Shown here: one piece after another, positions 55,594 through 63,894 of the stretch
How positions within the stretch are numbered: the first letter of the stretch is position 1
Layout of the letters: the number at the start of each line of letters is the position of its first letter
Assembly: GCF_032583975.1 (NCBI RefSeq)
Contig: NZ_JAWHTF010000005.1
Direction: 5' to 3' (one strand)
DNA: 64,000 bases
Source: Gilvirhabdus luticola
Lineage (GTDB): Bacteria; Bacteroidota; Bacteroidia; Flavobacteriales; Flavobacteriaceae
Translations under genes and position numbers: made by a program
The notes under the pieces: model-generated
The model's input: only the letters and a program-made list of their open reading frames with translations
Databases searched by the model: none
Told to the model about the DNA's origin: nothing

Positions 55594-57121
55594 TAGTTGA
55601 TGTAGGATTCACTCCAGCTCCAGTTGTAAAAGAGCTGCCATCAACCACAAACAAGTTTGGTACACCATGTACTTGATGTGTCGAATCGACAACCGAATTC
55701 TTTTCAGATGTTCCCATTCGTGCTGTTCCCATTAAATGTGCCATATTTCCAGGAGATGGAACCACAACTTTTTTTGCTCCAGCAGCTTCCAATGCTTCTT
55801 TTGCTTTTTTAGCCGCATGATCCAACATCTTTTTTGAGTTTTCCGAAAGTGAATAGGTCACTTTTGCAGCCGCTATACCATTTGAATCTACTTCTTTATC
55901 ATCTAAAGTCACTGTGTTGGTTAATTCGGGTAAGTCATCAGCCAATACGGTAAGACCAACTTGATGTGGAAAAATTTCACTAAATGCTTCATGATGTTTT
56001 TCTCCCCAAGGAATATTACCTGATTGGGATAATGGTCCAAAAGTACGTTCTCCGTATAACATATAACCTCTTACAAAATCTCGAGTCGCATCGGTTTCAT
56101 AAAACTCATGACTAAATAAAGGGCTTCCCATAGGTCCAATATGGCTATCCATAACATCTTCAAATATACCTTTAACAAATAAATTGGGATGGACCATGAA
56201 ATTTTTTCCTACTAAACCATTGGTATTTCCCAATCCATCAGGAAACAAACTTGATTTTGAATTCAGCAATAAACGAGGCGTTCCAACACCATTACAACAC
56301 ACAACTACAACTTTAGCATTCACTTCTTGTGTATTACCATCTTTATCAAAATAAATGGCACCTTTGGCTTTGCCTTCTCTATCGACTGTCACTTCTTTTA
56401 CACGAGACCACGTTCTTATTTCTGCACCTTTTTCAATAGCTAATGGCCAATAGGTCCTATCTGTTGTAGCTTTTGCTCCCATTGGGCAACCAAACATGCA
56501 TTTGCCATGCAACATACATGGTGACCTGCCCTTATATGCTTTTGAAATGATACCTTGGTCATTTACCCACCAATGCCAGCCTAATTTTTCGAAACCTTTC
56601 ACCAAGCTATTTCCCATTTTACCAAGTGGTAAAGGAGGTGTTTGTCTTGGTGATCGTGGCGGATTTGATGGGTCACCTGCTAAACCAGAAACACCAATCA
56701 TAGCATCATTAAAATCGTAATAAGGTTCTAACTCTTCGTAAGAAATTGGCCAGTCATCTGCCACACCATTGAGTGTTTTTACTTTAAAATCTGAAGGTTT
56801 AAATCGGAAAAAGAGACCTTGCCAATGAATAGTGGTGCCTCCAACAGCATTAAACATCATAATAAATGGAGGATTCTCTCCTGCAGTTGTTACTGGATAA
56901 TCTTCAGGACGGTTTCTCATATTTGGACTAAGGCTAAAATCTCCAGATCTAGTAAGATGTGTTTCATAATCCGGTTTTAATGATGGAAAAGTAGATGGAT
57001 CGATCCAACCACCTTGTTCCAAGCAAACAACTTTCGCCCCTTTTTCTGTTAAACTCCATGACAAAGCAGCTCCAGCTGCTCCTGCACCAATAACTAAAAC
57101 ATCAATATCTTCATTTTTCAT
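55532..57121 (-). CDS. GMC-family FAD-dependent oxidoreductase
   Basis: 529 residues. FAD-binding VIGAGAAGAALSWSLTEKGAKVVCLEQGG at the N-terminus, TTIHWQG, a cysteine cluster CMLHGKCMFGCPMGAKATT (about 202-220), and the GMC C-terminus GTARMGTSEKNSVVD and GVNPTSTIMALALRAAD. It resembles the large subunit of gluconate 2-dehydrogenase and similar sugar or alcohol oxidising enzymes. It follows the subunit-3 gene at 57127 by 5 bases. No Tat or Sec signal is visible on it, so it may be exported together with its Tat-bearing partner. Electron acceptor unknown. Confidence 0.94.
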   Translation of the reverse strand: MKNEDIDVLVIGAGAAGAALSWSLTEKGAKVVCLEQGGWIDPSTFPSLKPDYETHLTRSGDFSLSPNMRNRPEDYPVTTAGENPPFIMMFNAVGGTTIHWQGLFFRFKPSDFKVKTLNGVADDWPISYEELEPYYDFNDAMIGVSGLAGDPSNPPRSPRQTPPLPLGKMGNSLVKGFEKLGWHWWVNDQGIISKAYKGRSPCMLHGKCMFGCPMGAKATTDRTYWPLAIEKGAEIRTWSRVKEVTVDREGKAKGAIYFDKDGNTQEVNAKVVVVCCNGVGTPRLLLNSKSSLFPDGLGNTNGLVGKNFMVHPNLFVKGIFEDVMDSHIGPMGSPLFSHEFYETDATRDFVRGYMLYGERTFGPLSQSGNIPWGEKHHEAFSEIFPHQVGLTVLADDLPELTNTVTLDDKEVDSNGIAAAKVTYSLSENSKKMLDHAAKKAKEALEAAGAKKVVVPSPGNMAHLMGTARMGTSEKNSVVDSTHQVHGVPNLFVVDGSSFTTGAGVNPTSTIMALALRAADKIWERKREWN

Positions 57122-57126
57122 AGGCT

Positions 57127-57693
57127 CTATATTTTAATATACATTGGTGGTAAATTCTTTACACGATCAAGCAATGAGTCATCAAATGGTTCCATTTTTG
57201 GACCCATAGTTCCCGTTGGATGTAGTTCATATCCTATCAACTTAAACACAGTTTCATTGGTGTAATAACTCTCATAAGTAAAATCTTTTAAAACCTTAAA
57301 CAATTCTGGTTTAGAAGCTTCTAATGTTTTTAAAATAGTAATTCGTATTTCTGAACTGATTTTAGAAAAATTATCATTACTCATGTCATCTATTTGGCCA
57401 ATTACAGCTTCAAACAAAGGCAATAAATCTGGCAACTCTGCAACTATTACCAGAATATAAGTAACACCACCTGCTTCTGAAGCGGAAGGCATTTTATTAT
57501 TTGCTGGAATGATTTCATCCATTGCAAATTTCAAGGTTTCTTGTTGTGAGTTATCTAAAACAGAATCCGTTTCAGAGTTTTTGGTTTTGGCACATGCTAA
57601 AGGAAGTGTAAAAGCCCCTGAAGCTAAAAGAAGTTGGGCAGAAATAACAGCTTTACTAAAGTCCCTTCTGGACCAAGTTTGGTTGGCTTTCAT
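57127..57693 (-). CDS. Gluconate 2-dehydrogenase subunit 3 family protein, Tat signal
   Basis: 188 residues. A Tat signal (WSRRDFSKAVISAQLLLASG) at the N-terminus ends near ACAK, so the protein is exported folded. The helical body with LKFAMDEIIPANNKMPSASEAGGVTYI is the gluconate 2-dehydrogenase subunit 3 family. It is encoded just upstream of the GMC enzyme, as in other bacteria, and probably carries the flavin subunit through the Tat pathway. The cysteine near the cleavage site (LACAK) may make it a lipoprotein. Confidence 0.93.
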   Translation of the reverse strand: MKANQTWSRRDFSKAVISAQLLLASGAFTLPLACAKTKNSETDSVLDNSQQETLKFAMDEIIPANNKMPSASEAGGVTYILVIVAELPDLLPLFEAVIGQIDDMSNDNFSKISSEIRITILKTLEASKPELFKVLKDFTYESYYTNETVFKLIGYELHPTGTMGPKMEPFDDSLLDRVKNLPPMYIKI

Positions 57694-57761
57694 TAAAATA
57701 AATTATTGGTTGTTAGTCCTTTAAAGATATAGGGATTAATTAATAAAACCTAATGTAGTTT

Positions 57762-58139
57762 TTATTTTGGTTCAATAATTAAAAAAACTGCAGTGCTATC
57801 ACCAATATTCAAAGCTTCATGAACCGTGACACTATCTTTGTAAAATGAATAACCTGTTGGAACATCCAATTCTTTCACTCCATGTTTATCTACCATTCTA
57901 AATTTACTACCTGCTAATGTATAGCCAAAGTGTGGTTTATGCCTATGCTTTTCGTGACCAATTCCTGAAGGAAATGTGCATTTTAAAATTTTTACTTTAT
58001 CATTATCCTCTAGCACTTCACAAACCTTATGTCCTTTCCATCCTGCTTGCGAAGGATCAGGTAAGTTAGGTTGTTGTTTACATGAGAGGATAAAAAAGTT
58101 TAATAAAATTATGTAGTATATTAATTTAAGTGATATCAT
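57762..58139 (-). CDS. Cupin-domain lipoprotein
   Basis: 125 residues. N-terminal signal with lipobox cysteine (LLNFFILSCKQQ). Cupin core with metal-binding histidines in GHEKHRHKPHFGYTLAGSKF and a second motif with a histidine (VTVHEALNI). It lies 68 bases upstream of the GMC pair on the same strand and 10 bases downstream of the glycosyltransferase gene, so it may belong to the same transcript. The substrate may be related to that of the oxidoreductase; this is inference from position. Confidence 0.85.
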   Translation of the reverse strand: MISLKLIYYIILLNFFILSCKQQPNLPDPSQAGWKGHKVCEVLEDNDKVKILKCTFPSGIGHEKHRHKPHFGYTLAGSKFRMVDKHGVKELDVPTGYSFYKDSVTVHEALNIGDSTAVFLIIEPK

Positions 58140-58149
58140 GATATTCTAA

Positions 58150-59379
58150 TTATTTGTTCTTTTCTTCTATCCATTTACTCATGAATTTAGTGCTTTGCAT
58201 AGTATGAAAATGTAGCATCATACCTATAAAATTATTTGAGCGATGTACTTTTAAATTGGTCTTATGCTCTTCAACTATTTTAATGAATTCTGATTCAAGA
58301 TATTTTTTATTAAAGCGATTTTTAATAGTTGCAAAACCGTTTGATTGTTTGGTTGTCCAAACGTTTTGATTATTATATAATATTACTGCTTTCTCCACAA
58401 AAGCATCAGTTGAATCTTCTGTAAAGCCATTAGGCTCTAAATTACCAAACATACCTTCTGCTCCAACCGATGTTGTAACACACGGTGTCCCGTTTTGCAT
58501 TGCATCGATAAGTTTACCTTTTAAACCAGCACCAAAACGTAAAGGCGCCAAACATACTTTGGCATTTTGCATGACATGGTTTACATCACTAGCAAAGCCT
58601 TTAATGAGAAATCCTTCCTTTTCATTATGGAACTGATCTACTCTTTGAGAAGCGTAAGCACCATAAATATGTAATTCTGCTTCAGGTAATTCTTTCTTTA
58701 ATAAAGGCCAAAGTACTTCTTTTAAATACAACACTGAATTGTAATTGGGTTCATGCAAAAAATTGCCAATACTAATAAAGTGTTCTCGTTCATCAAACTT
58801 TGGCAGCTTCTTTTTAGTTTCATCTGAAACCTCATCTAACATAAATGGCAAATAATACAATAATTGTTGATCTATTTTAAATTCTGTTTGAAGTATTTCC
58901 ATTTCGGCTTCAGAAATAATCAAACTTATATCGCTTCTGTAAATACTGGCTATTTCGCGTTTAGAAAAATCGTTGAATAAATACTCCTTACTAAAATACT
59001 TACCATCCTTAAAGGCCTGCTGTCTACCTTTTCGTAAACCATGTAGATCTTCTGTATCCAATATTCTCAACGCATCGGGACAATGTTCAACTACTCTCCA
59101 ACCAAATTGTTCTTCCATTGTAAAACGGTCAAACATAACAATTGACGGCTTAAGCTCTTTAATAAAAACATCAAAGCTAGGGCTGTTTAGTGCTATTTCA
59201 ACTTGATTTACATCAATTTCTGAAAGATTAACAGCATTCTCATTTTTCTGACAAGGACTTGCAAATGTGACCTGATAGCCATTTGATAAAAAAGCATATA
59301 TTAATTGCATCATGCGACTTCCAGCAGCCGAAGATTTAGGTTCTGGCCAAACAAAACCAATAATTAATACGTGTTTCAT
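58150..59379 (-). CDS. Glycosyltransferase family 4-like protein
   Basis: 409 residues. GT-B fold: N-terminal GFVWPEPKSSAAGSRMMQLIYAFLSNGYQVTF, the C-terminal domain with FISIGNFLHEPNYNSVLYL, LHIYGAY and the donor-binding end RFGAGLKGKLIDAMQNGTPCVTTSVGAEGM. It would transfer a sugar from a nucleotide donor to a glycan, with donor and acceptor unknown. First gene of a possible run glycosyltransferase - cupin - Tat subunit 3 - GMC enzyme. Confidence 0.93.
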   Translation of the reverse strand: MKHVLIIGFVWPEPKSSAAGSRMMQLIYAFLSNGYQVTFASPCQKNENAVNLSEIDVNQVEIALNSPSFDVFIKELKPSIVMFDRFTMEEQFGWRVVEHCPDALRILDTEDLHGLRKGRQQAFKDGKYFSKEYLFNDFSKREIASIYRSDISLIISEAEMEILQTEFKIDQQLLYYLPFMLDEVSDETKKKLPKFDEREHFISIGNFLHEPNYNSVLYLKEVLWPLLKKELPEAELHIYGAYASQRVDQFHNEKEGFLIKGFASDVNHVMQNAKVCLAPLRFGAGLKGKLIDAMQNGTPCVTTSVGAEGMFGNLEPNGFTEDSTDAFVEKAVILYNNQNVWTTKQSNGFATIKNRFNKKYLESEFIKIVEEHKTNLKVHRSNNFIGMMLHFHTMQSTKFMSKWIEEKNK

Positions 59380-59413
59380 AAACCGTTATTGTGATTTAGG
59401 CTCTAAACTATAT

Positions 59414-59503
59414 TTAAAACGTACTTGACTTTTCCGAGCCTAAAAATTGAGCAATAATAAAAACTACGAATAAAAACCAGACTATTTTTTTTATAATTTT
59501 CAT
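59414..59503 (-). CDS. 29-residue hydrophobic micro-ORF, possibly the N-terminal stub of a haem-binding-domain protein
   Basis: ATG at 59503, stop at 59414-59416. The peptide begins MKIIKKIVWFLFVVFIIAQF and continues LGSEKSSTF. The basic start, single membrane helix and QF-x-x-EK step resemble the N-terminus of Bacteroidota haem-binding-domain proteins (QFIRPEKN-like), but no CxxCH follows. It may be a gene broken after its membrane helix or a real small membrane protein. It lies 34 bases upstream of the glycosyltransferase start. Confidence 0.35.
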   Translation of the reverse strand: MKIIKKIVWFLFVVFIIAQFLGSEKSSTF

Positions 59504-59543
59504 TTACATAATTTAAGAATTTTAAATTTACTAAAATTATCTG

Positions 59544-60110
59544 ATGACAATAAATCAATTATATGAAACCTTAAACTATGTAGATGCATCGCGTGAAAAT
59601 CGATTAAAGTATGCTAAAATGGTTTTAGACGATATGAGTTTGTTTCCAAAGCTAATTGAAATCATGTTTATGGTTAATGACCCAATTTCTTCTCGTGCAG
59701 CTTGGGTCTTTGAATATGTGTGTAATGACTATATCTATGGATTAATTCCCTATCTAGATGTATTTACCAAAAATTTAAAACAAGTTTATTTAGATTCTTC
59801 CATAAGACCCGTTGCTAAAGTTTGTGAAATGTTAGCTAAAGAATACGACTCCAAACACAACAAAACCATAAAAAAAAATTTGCAAGCTGTACACAAAGAA
59901 CGCATCATTGAAGCTTGTTTTGACTGGATGATAAGCGATCAAAAGGTTGCAGTAAAAGCCTACTCTATGACAACTCTCTATCTTTTAGGACAAGAATACG
60001 ATTGGGTTCATCCAGAATTGAAGCAAATATTACAACATGATTACGCCAATGAAAGTGCTGGATTTAAAGCAAGAGCCAAGCAAGTATTGAAGAAAATTAA
60101 AGGCGCATAA
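59544..60110 (+). CDS. Helical (HEAT/ARM-like) protein of unknown function
   Basis: 188 residues, no signal or membrane segment. It appears all-helical with pairs such as LFPKLIEIMFMVNDPISSRAAWVFEYVC and ACFDWMISDQKVAVKAYSMTTLYLLGQEY that resemble HEAT repeats. In flavobacteria such proteins sit near purB and are sometimes named adenylosuccinate lyase by position, but it has no lyase motif. Its last 14 bases overlap the convergent DUF1028 gene. Function unknown. Confidence 0.8.
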   Translation: MTINQLYETLNYVDASRENRLKYAKMVLDDMSLFPKLIEIMFMVNDPISSRAAWVFEYVCNDYIYGLIPYLDVFTKNLKQVYLDSSIRPVAKVCEMLAKEYDSKHNKTIKKNLQAVHKERIIEACFDWMISDQKVAVKAYSMTTLYLLGQEYDWVHPELKQILQHDYANESAGFKARAKQVLKKIKGA

Positions 60111-61077
60111 CCTTTTGTAATTCTTCATCTGGTATGTTTAAAAGTTTACTTTTAACTAACCTTGAAGTTAACGTTTTCCAATTCCTGTTTGTTCTGAAAA
60201 TGGATCTTAAAATGGTTCGGCCTCTATCGTATTCTTTATTATTAAGTAAGTTGATGGCGTACCAATACTTCATTTCTATTTTATAGTCTATTAAGTTTTG
60301 TGCTTTCAAATACATACGTTCTGCTTCTGCAGAATCACCATGTTCCATGGCTAAATCACCTTTGTTCATATAATCATAAGCTTCATGAACTTTTACAAGA
60401 CGCTCCAACTCGTATAAAGGATATTTATGGTCTTCAACACGAAGATCCATAACAATATCTTCCCAAGAATTTCCAGTAGCTTCACCTTTTACTATTAATA
60501 TTGCTGCAGATTGTTTTCCTCTAATATCCCCTTTTTCACCTTCAGCTGCTTTTAAGGCCGCTACCATACGAGTGCTTAAACTTCCAGTGGTATTTTCAAA
60601 TGCATTAGCCATAGCATCCCAAACAGTGTTTTTAAGCATCATATTAGCCTGAACAGAAAAGTTTTTACCTTGTCTGTGACCAGCTTCTGCAATGCAGAGA
60701 TCTCCTGTATGTGTAGCTACTTCACCTTTTGAGTTTAAAAATGCAACCTGTCTGTACATTTCACCTTCATCTTTTTTTAGTAAAAGATCTAATGCAGCTT
60801 GCGGTGATAATCCTTGCTTCATTAAAGCTAGTCCTTTTGGTCCATAACTTTGATTTACTAAAGACTGTGTTGCCACTACTCCAACACCTGCTTCACCATA
60901 TGTAACAATACTACCAACACTAAACCAGTGAGATTGTACTGCAACACCCATTTCACCTGTAACTGAATCTCTTGCTACAATAGAATACGTATGCACAAAA
61001 GGTTCAGATTTAATGTATAATTGTGCGACAAGGTTTTGAATTGAAAGGATTGTAATTAACAGCGCAATTTTCTTCAT
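60097..61077 (-). CDS. DUF1028 (Ntn-hydrolase-like) secreted protein with C-terminal helical repeats
   Basis: 326 residues with a signal peptide (about 1-18, ending NLVAQ). The DUF1028 domain (about 25-235) has HTYSIVARDSVTGEMGVAVQSH, GVVATQSLVNQSYGPKGL and MAVAGN-like QANMMLKNTVWDAM. DUF1028 is related to Ntn hydrolases and may act on peptides or cell-wall compounds. The C-terminal 90 residues are TPR-like (GDLAMEHGDSAEAERMYLKAQ). Exported to the periplasm. Divergent from purB. Confidence 0.9.
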   Translation of the reverse strand: MKKIALLITILSIQNLVAQLYIKSEPFVHTYSIVARDSVTGEMGVAVQSHWFSVGSIVTYGEAGVGVVATQSLVNQSYGPKGLALMKQGLSPQAALDLLLKKDEGEMYRQVAFLNSKGEVATHTGDLCIAEAGHRQGKNFSVQANMMLKNTVWDAMANAFENTTGSLSTRMVAALKAAEGEKGDIRGKQSAAILIVKGEATGNSWEDIVMDLRVEDHKYPLYELERLVKVHEAYDYMNKGDLAMEHGDSAEAERMYLKAQNLIDYKIEMKYWYAINLLNNKEYDRGRTILRSIFRTNRNWKTLTSRLVKSKLLNIPDEELQKVMRL

Positions 61078-61138
61078 TATATTTAATTTAACTACGAATA
61101 TAAGTAATTTTAAAGTCTCTTTTCTTTACCGAATTAAT

Positions 61139-61146
61139 TATCTTTG
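61139..61146 (+). promoter_or_regulatory. -7 box of purB
   Basis: TATCTTTG, a perfect TAnnTTTG match. It overlaps a TTG that opens the purB frame at 61144, which rules out that upstream start and supports the ATG at 61171. Confidence 0.7.
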
Positions 61147-61170
61147 CAACTTCAAAAAACAATACTATTT

Positions 61171-62514
61171 ATGTCTTTGTCCTTACTAAACGCCATTTCG
61201 CCAATTGATGGAAGATATAGAAATAAAGTAGAGAAGTTATCAAAGTATTTTTCTGAAGAGGCTCTTATAGAATATAGGGTTCTGGTTGAAATTGAATATT
61301 TTATTTCGCTTTGTGAAATTCCGTTACCTCAATTAAAAGGCATCAACAAAAGTAGCTTTGAGGATTTGAGAAAAATTTATAAAGACTTTTCAACCAAAGA
61401 TGCCAATGCTATAAAAGACATAGAAAAGGTTACCAATCATGATGTTAAAGCTGTTGAGTATTTTATTAAAGAAAAGTTTGACGATTTACATTTATCCGAA
61501 TATAAAGAGTTTATACATTTTGGCTTAACATCACAAGACATTAACAATACAGCTATTCCTTTGAGTATCAAAGAAGCCATGAATGATGTTTATGTTCCTG
61601 AATATTTTTCTCTGGTAGAAAAGCTTCAAGAACTCTCAAAAGAATGGGCATCAATTCCTATGCTGGCTAGGACTCATGGTCAACCTGCTTCGCCAACACG
61701 ATTAGGTAAAGAGATTGAAGTATTTGTGGTTAGACTTGAAGAACAATTTAACTTATTAAATGACATACCAAGCGCAGCCAAATTTGGTGGAGCTACAGGA
61801 AATTTTAATGCGCACAAAGTTGCTTATCCAAACATAGACTGGAAAGCTTTTGGAAGCACTTTTGTACAGGAAAAATTAGGTCTCCAACATTCGTTCCCCA
61901 CGACCCAAATTGAGCATTACGATCATATGGCTGCTTTGTTTGATGCATTAAAAAGAATCAATACTATTGTACTGGATCTTGATAAAGATGTTTGGTCTTA
62001 TGTGTCTATGGATTATTTTAAGCAAAAGATTAAAAAAGGAGAAGTTGGAAGCTCGGCAATGCCTCATAAAGTTAATCCTATAGATTTTGAAAATTCTGAA
62101 GGAAATTTAGGAATGGCAAATGCTATTTTTGAGCATTTATCAGCTAAACTACCTATTTCAAGATTACAACGAGATCTCACAGACAGTACAGTTTTGCGTA
62201 ATATTGGTGTACCTTTTGGTCATACACTTATTGGCTTTTCATCTACCTTAAAAGGGCTCAACAAACTACTTTTAAATGAACGTAAATTTACAGAAGACCT
62301 GGAAAATAATTGGGCAGTTGTAGCCGAGGCTATTCAAACTATATTGCGTCGTGAAGGATATAAAAATCCTTATGAAGCTTTAAAAGGTTTGACTCGTACT
62401 AATGAAAAAATTACCCAACAATCTATTTCAGATTTTATTGATACTTTAGATGTTTCTGAAGAAATAAAGAGCGAATTAAAAATAATTACGCCGAGTAATT
62501 ATACTGGAATTTAA
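61171..62514 (+). CDS. purB: Adenylosuccinate lyase
   Basis: 447 residues from the ATG at 61171 (SLSLLNAISPIDGRY). It splits SAICAR and adenylosuccinate in purine synthesis. Signatures: SPIDGRYRNKVEKLSKYFSE, HFGLTSQDINNTAIP, RTHGQPASPTRLGKE, and the fumarase/aspartase superfamily signature GEVGSSAMPHKVNPIDFENSEGN. The frame extends 9 codons further back to a TTG at 61144, but that TTG lies in the -7 box. Co-directional with the small membrane gene 4 bases downstream. Confidence 0.97.
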   Translation: MSLSLLNAISPIDGRYRNKVEKLSKYFSEEALIEYRVLVEIEYFISLCEIPLPQLKGINKSSFEDLRKIYKDFSTKDANAIKDIEKVTNHDVKAVEYFIKEKFDDLHLSEYKEFIHFGLTSQDINNTAIPLSIKEAMNDVYVPEYFSLVEKLQELSKEWASIPMLARTHGQPASPTRLGKEIEVFVVRLEEQFNLLNDIPSAAKFGGATGNFNAHKVAYPNIDWKAFGSTFVQEKLGLQHSFPTTQIEHYDHMAALFDALKRINTIVLDLDKDVWSYVSMDYFKQKIKKGEVGSSAMPHKVNPIDFENSEGNLGMANAIFEHLSAKLPISRLQRDLTDSTVLRNIGVPFGHTLIGFSSTLKGLNKLLLNERKFTEDLENNWAVVAEAIQTILRREGYKNPYEALKGLTRTNEKITQQSISDFIDTLDVSEEIKSELKIITPSNYTGI

Positions 62515-62518
62515 TTTT

Positions 62519-62710
62519 ATGTTAAGCAACAAACAATCATTATTACTGTGTGTCTTTGTATCTCTAGGGTTTTGCGTTGCTGGAATTTTAGGGATTCTTG
62601 ACAATTTTATGATTGCTTCTATTTTGATTTTAGCCTTCATTGCTATAATTGTAAATATTGTCCTCCGAAAGAGAGAACATCTCTTGGATAGTGATAAAGA
62701 TTCTGAATAA
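62519..62710 (+). CDS. Small two-helix membrane protein downstream of purB
   Basis: 63 residues: a helix at about 7-25 (SLLLCVFVSLGFCVAGILGIL), a second at about 30-50 (MIASILILAFIAIIVNIVL), then a basic-acidic tail (RKREHLLDSDKDSE). Four bases after the purB stop, so probably co-transcribed. No family recognised. The bidirectional terminator follows at once. Confidence 0.65.
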   Translation: MLSNKQSLLLCVFVSLGFCVAGILGILDNFMIASILILAFIAIIVNIVLRKREHLLDSDKDSE

Positions 62711-62740
62711 AAAAGGCTTGCAAATGCAAGCCTTTTTTAT
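62708..62740. terminator. Bidirectional terminator between purB operon and the DUF4252 genes
   Basis: AAAAAAGGCTTGCA-AA-TGCAAGCCTTTTTT, symmetrical, between convergent genes ending at 62710 and 62756. Confidence 0.92.
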
Positions 62741-62755
62741 ATAGCTAAAAACTAT

Positions 62756-63304
62756 CTATTTAAAAAAATTCATGAATTCGCCAATACTGTTTTCGTCGGA
62801 ATTTATATTCTGAATCTGATCTGAAAGCGACATGATTTTTGCAGGTTCCATATTATCTCCTAAAATTCTAATAATTGCAAACCCTTGATCATTCATGTTA
62901 CCAAAGAGTATTAGCTCATCTATAGTAGTATCTGTTCCGATATATTTTACAACCACTTTACCATCTTTAGAGTTTCCTGCTCTAAAAAGCTCTTGGTATC
63001 TTTCATCTTTTAAAATGTTTTGAACTTTCTGTAATTCTGTTTTATATTCTTCCTGATTGTTTTCTGTTAAATGATATCCAAGCATATTAAGTTTATCCAT
63101 TGACTCATAGGCTTCTTTTTGAGTTTCTGTTAGAGTATTCTCATCCAATTTAACAAAACTAACTGGAAGATCTACAGAGATAAAATTAGGTGTCTCTTGA
63201 TTTGCTACAAAATAGCTTTGCAATGAAGCATTTTGGCCACAGCTAACAAATGCTGTGACCAAAATGATTAACATAACAGTTTTTATGATTGATGTTTTTT
63301 TCAT
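62756..63304 (-). CDS. DUF4252 protein, probable lipoprotein
   Basis: 182 residues. N-terminal signal with lipobox cysteine (VTAFVSCGQN). The body matches the neighbouring gene in pattern: a first part about SVDLPVSFVKLD, a middle KTELQKVQNILKDERYQELFRAGNSKDGKVVVKYIG and an end FGNMNDQGFAIIRILGDNMEPAKIMSLSDQI. DUF4252 proteins of Bacteroidota often follow an extracytoplasmic sigma factor gene, which would be to the right of this window. Function unknown. Confidence 0.85.
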   Translation of the reverse strand: MKKTSIIKTVMLIILVTAFVSCGQNASLQSYFVANQETPNFISVDLPVSFVKLDENTLTETQKEAYESMDKLNMLGYHLTENNQEEYKTELQKVQNILKDERYQELFRAGNSKDGKVVVKYIGTDTTIDELILFGNMNDQGFAIIRILGDNMEPAKIMSLSDQIQNINSDENSIGEFMNFFK

Positions 63305-63327
63305 TTTTATTTGGTAAAAACTAAATA

Positions 63328-63894
63328 TTACTGTTTTCCTGCTTTTTCTAATTGCTTACCGCCTGGTACATTCATCTTATTGGTAAGTTTAGATACTTGT
63401 CTTAAGTCTATATCACCAGTTAAAGATAAAAGTACTGTTTCTATTTCACGCTTTTCTCCATTAATTGTAATATCCTGACCTTGTGTAAGTTCTTTTAAAC
63501 CATTGACAAACATTAAAAGTTCTTTGACATGATTTTCGTCTTTTCCATTTTTTACATAAAACTTAACCGTTTGGTCCCCATCTTTAATACGCATTAATTC
63601 TTCAAGGTTTGCTGTTTTTAAATATTTTTCTACATCAGCTTTCATCTGTCCAGACACCTTGGCATCTCCTGTAGTTAATACTTTAAGATTATTCAATTTT
63701 TTTACCATGCTCATAAACTCATCAGCTTCAGGATCGTCTGTTTGTACATCTATTTGAGCTAACATATTAAACATTTTTTGATTTACTACAACAGAAGTTA
63801 CGTTGTCTAAATCTTCATATTTGTCAAATAAACTTTGACCGAAGGTAACTACTGGAGCTAAAGCAATTGCTATTATTAATACTACTTTTTTCAT
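63328..63894 (-). CDS. DUF4252 protein, exported
   Basis: 188 residues with a signal peptide (about 1-19, ending VVTFGQ) but no lipobox. The DUF4252 pattern is clear: NVTSVVVNQKMFNMLAQI, NNLKVLTTGDAKVSGQMKADVEKYLKT, LEELMRIKDGDQTVKFYVKNG and VLLSLTGDIDLRQVSKLTNKM. 23 bases upstream of the second DUF4252 gene on the same strand, so the pair is an operon. It differs from its partner in being free rather than lipid-anchored. Confidence 0.88.
   Translation of the reverse strand: MKKVVLIIAIALAPVVTFGQSLFDKYEDLDNVTSVVVNQKMFNMLAQIDVQTDDPEADEFMSMVKKLNNLKVLTTGDAKVSGQMKADVEKYLKTANLEELMRIKDGDQTVKFYVKNGKDENHVKELLMFVNGLKELTQGQDITINGEKREIETVLLSLTGDIDLRQVSKLTNKMNVPGGKQLEKAGKQ

Noticed and set aside
61144..61170. 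Upstream TTG extension of purB by nine codons
   Set aside because: The TTG is part of the -7 box TATCTTTG, and the ATG at 61171 gives the usual N-terminus.
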